Shown: positions 26,749-36,886 of the stretch, piece after piece
How positions within the stretch are numbered: position 1 is the stretch's first letter
Layout of the letters: each line of letters opens with the position of its first letter
Source: Flavobacterium terrae
GTDB taxonomy: Bacteria > Bacteroidota > Bacteroidia > Flavobacteriales > Flavobacteriaceae
Assembly: GCF_900142035.1 (NCBI RefSeq)
Contig: NZ_FQZI01000003.1
Location: 124,001-188,000, forward strand
DNA: 64,000 nucleotides
Direction of reading: 5' to 3'
Notes under the pieces: model-generated
What the model saw: the letters and a program-made list of their open reading frames with translations, nothing else
Told to the model about the DNA's origin: nothing
Database searches by the model: none
Translations under genes and position numbers: made by a program

Positions 26749-29175
26749 ATGAAAATTTCATATAACTGGTTAAAGCAATTTATTAAAACTGATTGGGATT
26801 CTGAAAAAACTGGGGCAATGCTAACCGACCTTGGTTTAGAAGTTGAAGGAATAGAAAAATATCAATCTGTAAAAGGTGGATTAGAAGGTATTGTAGTAGG
26901 TCATGTTTTGACTTGTGAACAACATCCAAATGCAGATAAACTAAAAATAACTACTGTTGATATTGGAGGGGAATCTCCATTGCAAATTGTTTGTGGAGCA
27001 AGTAATGTCGCAGTAGGACAAAAAGTTCCAGTAGCAACAATTAGCACCAAACTTTATGACAAGGAAGGTAAAGAATTCGAAATCAAGAAAGGTAAAATCA
27101 GAGGTGAAGAAAGCCACGGAATGATTTGTGCCGAAGACGAATTAGGATTAGGAGATAGTCATGATGGAATTATGATTCTTGATGAAAAGTTAATTCCAGG
27201 AACTCCAGGATCACAAGTCTTTAATATAGAAAATGACGAAGTTTTTGAAATTGGATTAACTCCAAATCGTGCAGATGCAATGAGTCATTGGGGTGTAGCC
27301 AGAGATTTAAGAGCTGGTATGCTTCAAAACGGAGAACATGTCGAATTAATAACTCCTTCTGTAACCTCATATAAAGTAGAAAAGAGAACTTTAAAAATCG
27401 ATGTAAATGTCGATGATAATAAGTTAGTCCCTAGATATTGTGGGGTTACTATTTCTGATATTAAAGTTGCTCCATCACCTGCATGGCTACAAAACAGATT
27501 AAAAGCTATAGGAATAACTCCAAAAAACAATGTTGTAGACGTTACAAATTATGTTTTACATGAATTAGGTCAACCATTGCATGCTTTTGACGCTTCAAAA
27601 ATTAATGGAAAAATAATCGTTAAAAATGCTGAGCAAGGCACCAAATTTATCACTCTTGATGATGTAGAAAGAACTTTAAGTTCTGATGATATTATGATTA
27701 ATGACGAAAAAGGACCTTTATGTATTGCTGGTGTGTTAGGTGGTAAAAACTCGGGTGTTACTAACGAAACGACTTCTATATTTTTAGAAAGTGCATACTT
27801 CAATCCTATTTCTGTTCGTAAAACTGCCAAGAGACATGGAATAAATACAGATGCTTCTTTCCGTTTTGAAAGAGGAATAGATCCAAGTATAACAGAATAC
27901 GCATTAAAACGTGCTGCAATTTTAATCAAAGAAGTAGCTGGAGGAGAAATGACTTCTGATATTATTGATGTATATCCTAAGAAAATTGAAGATCACCAAG
28001 TATTATTAAACCTAGAAAAAGTTAATAAGCTTATTGGTGAATCGATTTCTGATGATGTTATCAAAAAAATATTGGTATCATTAGATATAAAAGTAAATAG
28101 CATATCAAAAGTTGGATTAGGTCTAATTGTACCGGCTTATAGAGTTGATGTTACTAGAGAAATAGATGTCATTGAAGAAATATTGAGAGTATACGGATAT
28201 AACAACATCAATTTTACTCAAAAATTAAATGCTTCAACTTCACATTCTCCAAGAACTGAGGATTACAAAATTCAAAATATTGTAGCAAATATTTTAGTAG
28301 GAAACGGTTTTAACGAAATGATGGCTAATTCACTAACGACTCCATCCTATTCAAAACTAAGTAGTAATATTAATGAAACAAATAATGTTTTGATGCTAAA
28401 TCCGTTAAGTAGTGATTTATCAGCAATGCGTCAATCATTATTATTTTCAGCATTGGAAGCAGTTTCTTTTAATATTAATCGCCGTAATTCAAATTTAAAG
28501 TTATTCGAATTTGGGAAGTCATACCATAAATTACTTTCTGGATATCAAGAAAATACACACTTAACCTTAACTGTTACTGGAGATAGAACAAATGAAAGTT
28601 GGACTCATCCACAAAAACCTTCAGATTTCTTTTTATTCAAAGGATATGTTTTAGGAATTTTAGAAAGATTAGGGTTAAATAAATCATTAGTGGCAACGCC
28701 TTTAAAAACAGATGTTTTTGCTGAAGGATTAGTTTACGAATTAGGAAGTTCTACTTTAGTTGAATTTGGTACGATCAAAAAAACAGTTCTAAAACATTTC
28801 GATATTAAACAAGAGGTTTTCTTTGCTGATTTTAATTGGAATGCCATTTTAAAACATGTATCAGCTAACAATATAAAATTCTCTGAAATTTCTAAATACC
28901 CTGAAGTTAGAAGAGATTTAGCCTTATTATTAGATCAAAAAGTTGAATTTGCTAAAATTTTTGATTTAGCTAAATCGACTGAAAAGAATTTATTGAAGAA
29001 AGTAGATTTGTTTGACGTTTATGAAGGTAAAAACCTTCCTCAAGGAAAAAAATCTTACGCAGTAAGTTTCACTTTACAAGATAATTCAAAAACGCTAACT
29101 GATTCACAAATTGATAAAGTAATGAGTAAACTAACTCAAACTTTTGAAACGGAATTAGGAGCAAGTTTAAGGTAG
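26749..29175 (+). CDS. pheT: Phenylalanine--tRNA ligase beta subunit
   Basis: An 808-residue subunit of the heterotetrameric PheRS. Domains in order: EMAP-like tRNA-binding (about 40-150, with LTCEQHPNADKLKIT), B3/B4 editing (about 210-390), B5 (about 400-480), the catalytic-like core (about 490-690), and the C-terminal FDX-ACB anticodon-binding domain (from about 715, with SEISKYPEVRRDLALLLD). Full length. The alpha subunit pheS is not adjacent, as is common in Bacteroidota. Confidence 0.97.
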   Translation: MKISYNWLKQFIKTDWDSEKTGAMLTDLGLEVEGIEKYQSVKGGLEGIVVGHVLTCEQHPNADKLKITTVDIGGESPLQIVCGASNVAVGQKVPVATISTKLYDKEGKEFEIKKGKIRGEESHGMICAEDELGLGDSHDGIMILDEKLIPGTPGSQVFNIENDEVFEIGLTPNRADAMSHWGVARDLRAGMLQNGEHVELITPSVTSYKVEKRTLKIDVNVDDNKLVPRYCGVTISDIKVAPSPAWLQNRLKAIGITPKNNVVDVTNYVLHELGQPLHAFDASKINGKIIVKNAEQGTKFITLDDVERTLSSDDIMINDEKGPLCIAGVLGGKNSGVTNETTSIFLESAYFNPISVRKTAKRHGINTDASFRFERGIDPSITEYALKRAAILIKEVAGGEMTSDIIDVYPKKIEDHQVLLNLEKVNKLIGESISDDVIKKILVSLDIKVNSISKVGLGLIVPAYRVDVTREIDVIEEILRVYGYNNINFTQKLNASTSHSPRTEDYKIQNIVANILVGNGFNEMMANSLTTPSYSKLSSNINETNNVLMLNPLSSDLSAMRQSLLFSALEAVSFNINRRNSNLKLFEFGKSYHKLLSGYQENTHLTLTVTGDRTNESWTHPQKPSDFFLFKGYVLGILERLGLNKSLVATPLKTDVFAEGLVYELGSSTLVEFGTIKKTVLKHFDIKQEVFFADFNWNAILKHVSANNIKFSEISKYPEVRRDLALLLDQKVEFAKIFDLAKSTEKNLLKKVDLFDVYEGKNLPQGKKSYAVSFTLQDNSKTLTDSQIDKVMSKLTQTFETELGASLR

Positions 29176-29203
29176 ACAAAAGTTAAAATTATACATCTTT
29201 TTG

Positions 29204-29257
29204 TAGCACAATCTGTAAATCACTAACTTAGTGGTAATCAGATTGTGCTATGTTTTT
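29204..29257 (+). terminator. Stem-loop with T-run spanning the next start codon
   Basis: A perfect 12-bp stem (29204-29215 TAGCACAATCTG with 29239-29250) encloses a nested CACTA-ACT-TAGTG hairpin and is followed by TGTTTTTT. It can end pheT transcription, but its last base is the A of the ATG of the following gene, so it may also control translation of that gene. Confidence 0.6.
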
Positions 29258-29936
29258 TAAAAGGGTTGATATAGAAGAAGTCCTGATTAAGGAAAAATTA
29301 AAATCCGGTTCAAAAACCGACCTACTTGCTTTTACTCAAAAAGTAATAGATAATATTGAGCATTCAAATCAATTCACTGCTGTCAATAAACTATACTTAG
29401 ACAAACTAGATTCCAATGCTATTTATCATATTTCGGAAATTAAAAAAATATGTATTGAATATAGACTTCGCTTTTTAGACAAATCCTATTATAAATTAAA
29501 CCTACCAAATGAAGCAACTGAGAAAATTGAAGTTTTAAATAACATCCACAATACAAATCTTCATAGTTTAATGATTATAGCACCAGCAAAATCTTTAAAG
29601 CTAGAAAACTATGATGACCCATTATTATTTGCACCAATAGGAAATGACTATTATTATTTAATTCACAAATGGGGAAATGATTTACATCCTTTAAGAAAAT
29701 GGTTTTCTTGGCCAATGAAAAATTTGAGTAATTTACTCATTACAATATTCTTAATCAGCTTACTTACCACAATAGTAATACCTATTAAAAAGTTTGACAA
29801 TACAAATTCCTCCTCTGTCGCATTAATAACCTTTCTATTCGTTTTTAAATCTTATTGTGGAATCATTCTATATTTTTTTATTTGGAAAGGAAAGCAATTC
29901 AGTACAAATAATTGGAACAATAAATATTTCAACTAA
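29250..29936 (+). CDS. Hypothetical protein with two C-terminal membrane segments
   Basis: A 228-residue protein that I do not recognise. Residues 1-145 are soluble-looking and mostly helical; two hydrophobic segments are at about 158-178 and 190-212. The ends are charged and no signal peptide is present, so the soluble part is probably cytoplasmic. No motif is evident. The only reasonable start is the ATG at 29250, which lies in the base of a long stem-loop. Codon use and composition match the neighbourhood, so I regard it as a real gene of unknown function. Confidence 0.55.
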   Translation: MFFKRVDIEEVLIKEKLKSGSKTDLLAFTQKVIDNIEHSNQFTAVNKLYLDKLDSNAIYHISEIKKICIEYRLRFLDKSYYKLNLPNEATEKIEVLNNIHNTNLHSLMIIAPAKSLKLENYDDPLLFAPIGNDYYYLIHKWGNDLHPLRKWFSWPMKNLSNLLITIFLISLLTTIVIPIKKFDNTNSSSVALITFLFVFKSYCGIILYFFIWKGKQFSTNNWNNKYFN

Positions 29937-29982
29937 AATTCTTTTCTTAATCTACATTAAGCATACTCGATGAAATTGAGTG

Positions 29983-29990
29983 TAAATTTG
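29983..29990 (+). promoter_or_regulatory. -7 promoter element of the pirin gene
   Basis: TAAATTTG, 25 bases before the pirin ATG at 30016, matches TAnnTTTG; no clear -33 TTTG is visible. Confidence 0.55.
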
Positions 29991-30015
29991 TGTATTAACT
30001 TAAATAATCACAACA

Positions 30016-30894
30016 ATGGCAATAAAAAACATAGAATTGGTTGCAGAACCAAAAACACCTCATTTTGTAGGCAATGGCTTTAGAGTTCATAATTTTATAC
30101 CTAGTGGATATCGATTGGATATGGAGCGAATGAGCCCATTTATTATGCTAGACTATAATTCAAAATACAACTTCCCTCCTTCTCAAATCCCTAAAGGAGT
30201 TGGAGTTCACCCTCATCGTGGATTTGAAACAGTTACCATTGCATATAAAGGTAAAGTTGCTCATCATGATAGTGCGGGTGGTGGCGGAATCATTGGTGAA
30301 GGTGATGTACAATGGATGACAGCAGCTTCTGGTGTTTTACACAAAGAATACCATGAGGAAGAATTCAGTAAAACTGGTGGTGAATTTCAAATGGTTCAAC
30401 TTTGGGTTAATCTACCTGCAAAAGATAAAATGAGTCAACCAAAATATCAAGCAATTGAAAACAGTAAAATGGGACGTTATAAACTTCCAGATGATAATGG
30501 TTTTATTGAAATAATTGCAGGAGAATATAAAGGAATAAAAGGTCCAGCCTATACTTTTACTCCAGTCAATATGCAAAATACAAAACTAAATAAAGGAGGA
30601 AAAGCTGAATTTTCATTTCCTGCAAATTACAACACAGCAGCATTAGTAATTGAAGGAAGTATAAAAGTAAATAATTCTGAAATCGTTCCTACCGATCATT
30701 TTGTATTGTTTGAAAATGAAGGAGAAAATTTTACTATTGAAGCACTTGAAAATGCAGTTGTTTTAGTATTGAGCGGTGAACCCATTAACGAACCTATTTT
30801 TCCTCATGGTCCATTTGTAATGAATACTCGTGAAGAAATTGTTCAGGCGATTGAAGATTTCAATAATGGAAAATTTGGTCATCTTGAAGATTAA
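30016..30894 (+). CDS. Pirin family protein (paralogue 1)
   Basis: A 292-residue bicupin. The N-terminal cupin keeps the pirin metal ligands H65, H67 (HPHRGFET), H109 and E111 (GVLHKEYHE). The spacing equals that of human pirin H56/H58/H101/E103, but the loop has HKE instead of HSE and a glycine-rich SAGGGGIIG insert. Bacterial pirins bind iron and can act as quercetin dioxygenases or stress regulators; function here is not readable. It is followed by a terminator, then a GNAT gene, a second pirin and OsmC. Confidence 0.9.
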   Translation: MAIKNIELVAEPKTPHFVGNGFRVHNFIPSGYRLDMERMSPFIMLDYNSKYNFPPSQIPKGVGVHPHRGFETVTIAYKGKVAHHDSAGGGGIIGEGDVQWMTAASGVLHKEYHEEEFSKTGGEFQMVQLWVNLPAKDKMSQPKYQAIENSKMGRYKLPDDNGFIEIIAGEYKGIKGPAYTFTPVNMQNTKLNKGGKAEFSFPANYNTAALVIEGSIKVNNSEIVPTDHFVLFENEGENFTIEALENAVVLVLSGEPINEPIFPHGPFVMNTREEIVQAIEDFNNGKFGHLED

Positions 30895-30904
30895 TAAATT
30901 TGAG

Positions 30905-30937
30905 AAAACAGTAATCGAAATAATTACTGTTTTTTTT
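30905..30937 (+). terminator. Rho-independent terminator after pirin 1
   Basis: An 11-bp stem (30905-30915 AAAACAGTAAT with 30923-30933) ends in a run of T. Confidence 0.85.
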
Positions 30938-30960
30938 GTATTTTAAACAAACTTAAAACT

Positions 30961-31275
30961 ATGAAACCTGAATTTGAAAAAATACCTCTCGATAAAAATG
31001 AAAACAATCATCGTTTTGAAATATCATTTGAAGGACATAAAGCCTTTATTGATTACAAAGAAAGACCAGAAAAAATAACTCTAATTCATACCGAAGTTGA
31101 GCCTGAACTTGAAGGGAAAGGAGCTGCAACAGCAGTTATAGAAAAAACATTAGATTATATAGAACAAAACAAATTCAAACTGATTCCACTTTGTCCCTTA
31201 GTCTTTGCATATATCAAAAGACATACTGAATGGAAACGTATAGTCGATGAAAACTTTAAAGGATTTGAAGAATAA
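30961..31275 (+). CDS. Small GNAT-family N-acetyltransferase (YjdJ/COG2388-like)
   Basis: A 104-residue minimal GNAT. The acetyl-CoA pyrophosphate loop is in VEPELEGKGAATAVIEKTL (about 46-64, with the G-K-G-A-A core), and the C-terminal block IPLCPLVFAYIKRH is the usual signature of the COG2388 group, including its conserved cysteine. Substrate unknown. It begins 66 bases after pirin 1 and lies 15 bases before pirin 2, so it is probably cotranscribed with pirin 2 and osmC-like. Confidence 0.85.
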   Translation: MKPEFEKIPLDKNENNHRFEISFEGHKAFIDYKERPEKITLIHTEVEPELEGKGAATAVIEKTLDYIEQNKFKLIPLCPLVFAYIKRHTEWKRIVDENFKGFEE

Positions 31276-31290
31276 AACATTATCAGAATC

Positions 31291-32178
31291 ATGTCAAACG
31301 TACAATTAATAATAGAAGAGCGTTCAGCAGATATAGGAAACTTTATGGTTGGCCGCCTACTCCCCTTTCGTGAAAAAAGAACTGTTGGTCCTTTTGCATT
31401 TATTGATCATATGGGGCCAGCATATTTAAAAGACTATCAAAACTTAGATGTTCCACCACATCCACACATTGGGCTTTCAACACTAACCTATTTATTTGAA
31501 GGAAGTATGATGCATCGTGATAGTTTAGGAACTGAAATAGAAATTCAACCTGGTGCTGTAAATTGGATGACAGCAGGAAAAGGAATTGTACATTCAGAAC
31601 GAACTCCTGACTATTTAAGAACTTCTGATAAATCTTTACATGGTTTACAAATTTGGGTTGCCCTTCCAAAAGAATTAGAAGAAATGGAGCCAAGCTTTAC
31701 TCATATTGAAAAAGAAGATTTACCTAGTTGGGAACAAAATGATGTTTCTATAAAACTAATTGCAGGAGAAGCTTTTGGCAGAAAATCACCTGTCCCTGTA
31801 CACAGTCCACTTTACTTTCTAGAACTTAAATCAACATCAACTCAAACTGTAAAAATTGGTAATGATTTATTTGGCGAAAGTGCTTTGTATATTTTGGAAG
31901 GAAGCATCACAGATGGCAACAATACTTTTGGACCCAAACAAATTCTTATTGCAAAAGACAGTAAGCTTTGTGAATTTGAAATGGCTGAAAACACTACAAT
32001 TTATATTTTTGGAGGAGAAGCTTTCCCAGAAGAACGTTTTATCTTTTGGAATTTTGTTTCTTCTCGAAAAGAACGTATAGAACTAGCCAAAACCGATTGG
32101 GAAAATCAAAATTTTCCTAAAGTTCCAAACGAAACAGAATTTGTCCCATTACCACCAGCATTAAAAAATTTTAAATAA
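31291..32178 (+). CDS. Pirin family protein (paralogue 2)
   Basis: A 295-residue bicupin with canonical pirin ligands H57, H59 (HPHIGLST), H101 and E103 (GIVHSERTP), almost at the same numbers as in human pirin. It is a diverged paralogue of the 30016 gene. It shares its last base with the first base of the OsmC gene start, so the two are translationally coupled. The likely context is oxidative or electrophile stress. Confidence 0.92.
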   Translation: MSNVQLIIEERSADIGNFMVGRLLPFREKRTVGPFAFIDHMGPAYLKDYQNLDVPPHPHIGLSTLTYLFEGSMMHRDSLGTEIEIQPGAVNWMTAGKGIVHSERTPDYLRTSDKSLHGLQIWVALPKELEEMEPSFTHIEKEDLPSWEQNDVSIKLIAGEAFGRKSPVPVHSPLYFLELKSTSTQTVKIGNDLFGESALYILEGSITDGNNTFGPKQILIAKDSKLCEFEMAENTTIYIFGGEAFPEERFIFWNFVSSRKERIELAKTDWENQNFPKVPNETEFVPLPPALKNFK

Positions 32179-32570
32179 TGGAAAAAATAACCGCACACTT
32201 AGGAACACAAAATTATAAGACTGAAGTAAAAACAGCGACAAATTCTATAATTGTTGATGAACCTTTTGACTTGGGAGGTGAAGATTTAGGTTTTAATCCT
32301 CATGAATTATTAGCTGCTTCTCTAGGTACATGTACAGTTATAACTTTAAAAATGTATGCCAATCATAAAGGCTGGGACTTGAAAGATGTAAATATTGAAG
32401 TAACCTTTGACTGGATTAAAGAGAAAAATAAATCAATTTTTAATAGAAATATTGAATTAATTGGGAACTTAGATGATACACAAAAAGAACGTCTTTTAAA
32501 AATAGCCAACAGTTGTCCTGTCCACAAAGCATTGATAAATCCAACAGAAATTACTACATCTTTATTATAA
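32178..32570 (+). CDS. OsmC/Ohr-family peroxidase-like protein
   Basis: A 130-residue protein with the two cysteines of the OsmC/Ohr family, C52 (ASLGTCTVI) and C113 (NSCPVHKAL), and the LGFNPHELLAASL block. Family members reduce organic hydroperoxides using lipoyl or other thiol donors in the cytoplasm. The start overlaps the pirin stop (TAATG). It is the last gene of the GNAT-pirin-OsmC run and is followed by a bidirectional terminator. Confidence 0.92.
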   Translation: MEKITAHLGTQNYKTEVKTATNSIIVDEPFDLGGEDLGFNPHELLAASLGTCTVITLKMYANHKGWDLKDVNIEVTFDWIKEKNKSIFNRNIELIGNLDDTQKERLLKIANSCPVHKALINPTEITTSLL

Positions 32571-32572
32571 AA

Positions 32573-32596
32573 AAATCCCGCATTAAAGCGGGATTT
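32573..32596. terminator. Bidirectional terminator between OsmC and ABC-F genes
   Basis: A 9-bp stem (32573-32581 AAATCCCGC with 32588-32596) lies between convergent genes; T-rich on the plus side and A-rich on the left. Confidence 0.85.
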
Positions 32597-32602
32597 ATAT
32601 TT

Positions 32603-34219
<1,617 letters not shown>

Positions 34220-34291
34220 TTATTTATTTTTTTTAAAAGTGTTGCAAAAGTAGTAAAAATAGTGGAGTTTTACCTTAATCAAATAATCAAA

Positions 34292-35023
34292 ATGACAATA
34301 CCTTTCGATAATGCATCAACTATTCACTTAATAATGGAAACTCTTGCCTTTTTTATAGGTATTAGACTCTATTATTTTTTAAGAAAAGGGATTCAAGATC
34401 CTATTTCTGATATGAATAGACTGTGGATTTTATTAGGAGCAATGGTTGGAGCACTCATTGGATCAAGAGTCATTGCAATGTTTGAGAATCCAAGTTTAAT
34501 TTTAAATCAAACGTGGTTAACTTTTTATCAAAATAAAACTGTTGCTGGTGGTTTTTTTGGAGGATTATTTGGTGTAGAATTAAGCAAAAAAATCATCGGT
34601 GTAAAAATAGCTTCAGGTGATATCTATGTAATCCCTATTCTTACAGCGATTATAATAGGAAGGATTGGTTGTTTTGGAATGGGAGTTTTAGAACCCACTT
34701 ACGGAATAGAAACTTCATTTTTAACGGGAATGAATTTAGGAGATAACAAACTAAGACATCCTGTCGCTTTGTATGAAATTTTCACAATGTTATTTCTAAT
34801 AATTTTCTTTATCTACATTAGAAAAATAGATTTACAAAATGGTGATCGTTTCAAAATGTTTATGATAGCCTATTTTTTATATAGATTTTTAGTTGAATTT
34901 ATTAAACCATTCCAACCATTATTTTTAGGATTAAGTATTATTCATTGGATTTCTATCTTTATATTTATTTACTATTACAAATTCTATCTTAGAATTTTAA
35001 AACCAAAAATTATAAATGCCTAA
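34292..35023 (+). CDS. Divergent prolipoprotein diacylglyceryl transferase (Lgt)-like membrane protein
   Basis: Starting from the ATG at 34292 (the open frame extends to a GTG at 34262) the protein has 243 residues and about seven membrane segments. It aligns by eye with Lgt over GSR (57-59), AGGFFGGLFG (85-94), the IGRIGCF signature region (122-128) and HPVALYE (156-162). However, the Lgt histidine of HGG is A85, and the signature GNFxNxE reads GCFGMGV (C127). Two residues essential for diacylglyceryl transfer in E. coli are therefore missing, so it is probably a paralogue acting on another substrate. The last eight bases overlap the radical SAM gene, so the proteins are probably coupled. 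Confidence 0.8.
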   Translation: MTIPFDNASTIHLIMETLAFFIGIRLYYFLRKGIQDPISDMNRLWILLGAMVGALIGSRVIAMFENPSLILNQTWLTFYQNKTVAGGFFGGLFGVELSKKIIGVKIASGDIYVIPILTAIIIGRIGCFGMGVLEPTYGIETSFLTGMNLGDNKLRHPVALYEIFTMLFLIIFFIYIRKIDLQNGDRFKMFMIAYFLYRFLVEFIKPFQPLFLGLSIIHWISIFIFIYYYKFYLRILKPKIINA

Positions 35024-36401
35024 CAGAGATTATATATACTACGATTATACAAAAAGTTTGTGTCCAGAATGTTTACATCTTGTAGATGCAAAAATTATTT
35101 TTCAGGATGAAAAAGTTTGGATGCTTAAGCACTGTAAAACGCATGGCGATTCTAAAGTTATGATTGCTGATGATGTAGAGTATTACCGCCAAATAAGAAA
35201 TTACAACAAACAGTCTGAAATCCCTTTAAAGTTCAATACAAAAGTTCATTATGGTTGCCCTTATGATTGCGGATTGTGTACTGATCATGAGCAACATTCG
35301 TGTCTTTCAATTGTGGAAGTAACTGATAGATGTAATTTAGCTTGTCCAACTTGTTATGCAAGTTCAGGCCCTAATTATGGCAATCACAGAACATTGGAAG
35401 AAATAGAAAAAATGTTTGATGTAATTGTTGCCAATGAAGGTGAACCTGATGTGGTGCAAATATCGGGTGGAGAACCTACAGTACATCCTCAATTCTTTGA
35501 AATACTCGATATTGCCAAAAGCAAACCTATCCGACATTTGATGTTAAACACCAATGGAATCCGTATTGCTAAAGATGTGAATTTTGTGGAAAAACTAGCA
35601 TCTTATATGCCTGATTTCGAGATTTACCTGCAGTTTGATAGCTTTAAACCAGAAGTATTAGAAAAATTAAGAGGAGAAGATTTGACTGAAGTTCGTAGAA
35701 AAGCCATTGAAAATCTGAATAAATTCAACTTATCTACTACACTAGTTATTACTTTACAAAAAGGAGAAAACGATGATGAAATAGGTAAGATTTTAGAATA
35801 TGCTTTACAACAAAAGTGTGTTCGTGGTGTAACGTTCCAGCCTACACAAGTTGCTGGAAGAAATGATAATTATGATGATAACGCTGGAAGAATTACTTTA
35901 ACAGAAGTTCGTCGTAAAATATATGAACAGTTCCCAACTTTTACTCCACAAGATTTAATTCCGGTTCCTTGTAATCCAGATGCTTTGTGCATGGCTTATG
36001 CTCTTAAAATTGATGGAGATGTTTTACCAATGACACATTTGATTAACCCTGAAGATTTATTAAATAATTCTAAGAATACTATTGTATTTGAAAATGATGA
36101 AAAATTAAAAGATCATATGCTAAATTTGTTTAGTACTGGAATATCAGTTGACTGTGCTGAAGAAGAATTTGGTGAATTAATGTGTTGTTTACCAAGAGTA
36201 AAATCGGATTCGTTGCATTATGAAAACTTATTTAGAATCATCATAATGAATTTCATGGATGCTCATGATTTTGATGTTAGAGCGGTGAAAAAATCTTGTG
36301 TTCACATTGTAGATAAAAGAGGTAAAATGGTTCCTTTTGAGACTATGAATTTATTTTACAGAGATAACACTATCGAAGAAATTAGAAAAGTTTTAAATTA
36401 A
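35016..36401 (+). CDS. Cysteine-rich radical SAM protein of the MJ0619 / Tes (GDGT-MAS)-like family
   Basis: A 461-residue protein. The radical SAM cluster is C106, C110 and C113 (TDRCNLACPTCY), followed by the SAM-binding ISGGEPTVHP. Before it come C16/C19 and C40 (LCPEC, HCKTHG; a rubredoxin-like metal site) and C81, C85, C88 and C96 (GCPYDCGLC...HSC), which could hold a second Fe-S cluster; further cysteines are in VPCNPDALC and CAEE...MCCLP near the C-terminus. This layout is that of archaeal MJ0619 and the tetraether lipid synthase Tes. It is coupled to an Lgt-like membrane protein and followed by two small membrane proteins. A lipid substrate is inference; a pterin methylase role has been reported for MJ0619. 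Confidence 0.85.
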   Translation: MPNRDYIYYDYTKSLCPECLHLVDAKIIFQDEKVWMLKHCKTHGDSKVMIADDVEYYRQIRNYNKQSEIPLKFNTKVHYGCPYDCGLCTDHEQHSCLSIVEVTDRCNLACPTCYASSGPNYGNHRTLEEIEKMFDVIVANEGEPDVVQISGGEPTVHPQFFEILDIAKSKPIRHLMLNTNGIRIAKDVNFVEKLASYMPDFEIYLQFDSFKPEVLEKLRGEDLTEVRRKAIENLNKFNLSTTLVITLQKGENDDEIGKILEYALQQKCVRGVTFQPTQVAGRNDNYDDNAGRITLTEVRRKIYEQFPTFTPQDLIPVPCNPDALCMAYALKIDGDVLPMTHLINPEDLLNNSKNTIVFENDEKLKDHMLNLFSTGISVDCAEEEFGELMCCLPRVKSDSLHYENLFRIIIMNFMDAHDFDVRAVKKSCVHIVDKRGKMVPFETMNLFYRDNTIEEIRKVLN

Positions 36402-36405
36402 CACT

Positions 36406-36606
36406 ATGGATTCAGATATTTTAGCAAGTATAGGAGCAATTATAGCATGTATAGCCCCAATTGTCTTTTTAGTAGGCTTGATTATGGCAATTATATCTAA
36501 AACAAATAGAAGAACAGCTGTGAAAATGATGATTATTTCAGTAATTGCTTTTGTTATTGGTTTTGGAACTTGTTTAGCTAACTTATCTTTAGGCTCAATG
36601 CATTAA
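36406..36606 (+). CDS. Small two-helix membrane protein, tandem copy 1
   Basis: A 66-residue protein with two membrane segments (about 6-30 and 40-62) joined by a short basic loop (SKTNRRTAVK). The loop and second helix (VKMMIISVIAFVIGFGTC) are shared with the next gene. It starts four bases after the radical SAM stop, so it is part of the same operon. No function known; its two paralogous copies suggest they pair with each other or with the Lgt-like protein. Confidence 0.7.
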   Translation: MDSDILASIGAIIACIAPIVFLVGLIMAIISKTNRRTAVKMMIISVIAFVIGFGTCLANLSLGSMH

Positions 36607-36618
36607 TACTTTAATTTT

Positions 36619-36813
36619 ATGGATAATTTATTTTTTATCATTTCATTTATACTTTTAATTAGTGTTGTTGTTTTTATTGTTGGTTTGATTATGCTTATTG
36701 TAGCAAAATCAGAAGAAAGTAAAAAAACTGCGACAAAAATGATAATTTCTTCAGTAATTGCATTCATTATTGGCTTTGGTTCTTGTTTTGGACTCATATT
36801 TTTTGGCAATTAG
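36619..36813 (+). CDS. Small two-helix membrane protein, tandem copy 2
   Basis: A 64-residue paralogue of the preceding gene, twelve bases downstream. The first helix differs but ends in the same FIVGLIM motif; the loop is acidic-basic (KSEESKKTATK) and the second helix (MIISSVIAFIIGFGSC) is nearly identical to that of copy 1, including the final cysteine. It is the last gene of the lgt-like/radical SAM operon. Confidence 0.7.
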   Translation: MDNLFFIISFILLISVVVFIVGLIMLIVAKSEESKKTATKMIISSVIAFIIGFGSCFGLIFFGN

Positions 36814-36857
36814 TCAGTTTTAACTGTACATTAACAACCTTGTATTGTTTATAAAAA

Positions 36858-36865
36858 TATATTTG
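36858..36865 (+). promoter_or_regulatory. -7 promoter element of the TlpA-like lipoprotein gene
   Basis: TATATTTG, 21 bases before the ATG at 36887, matches TAnnTTTG. The nearest TTG is 15 bases up, slightly short. Confidence 0.5.
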
Positions 36866-36886
36866 CTTTATCATAAATAAGTTAGA

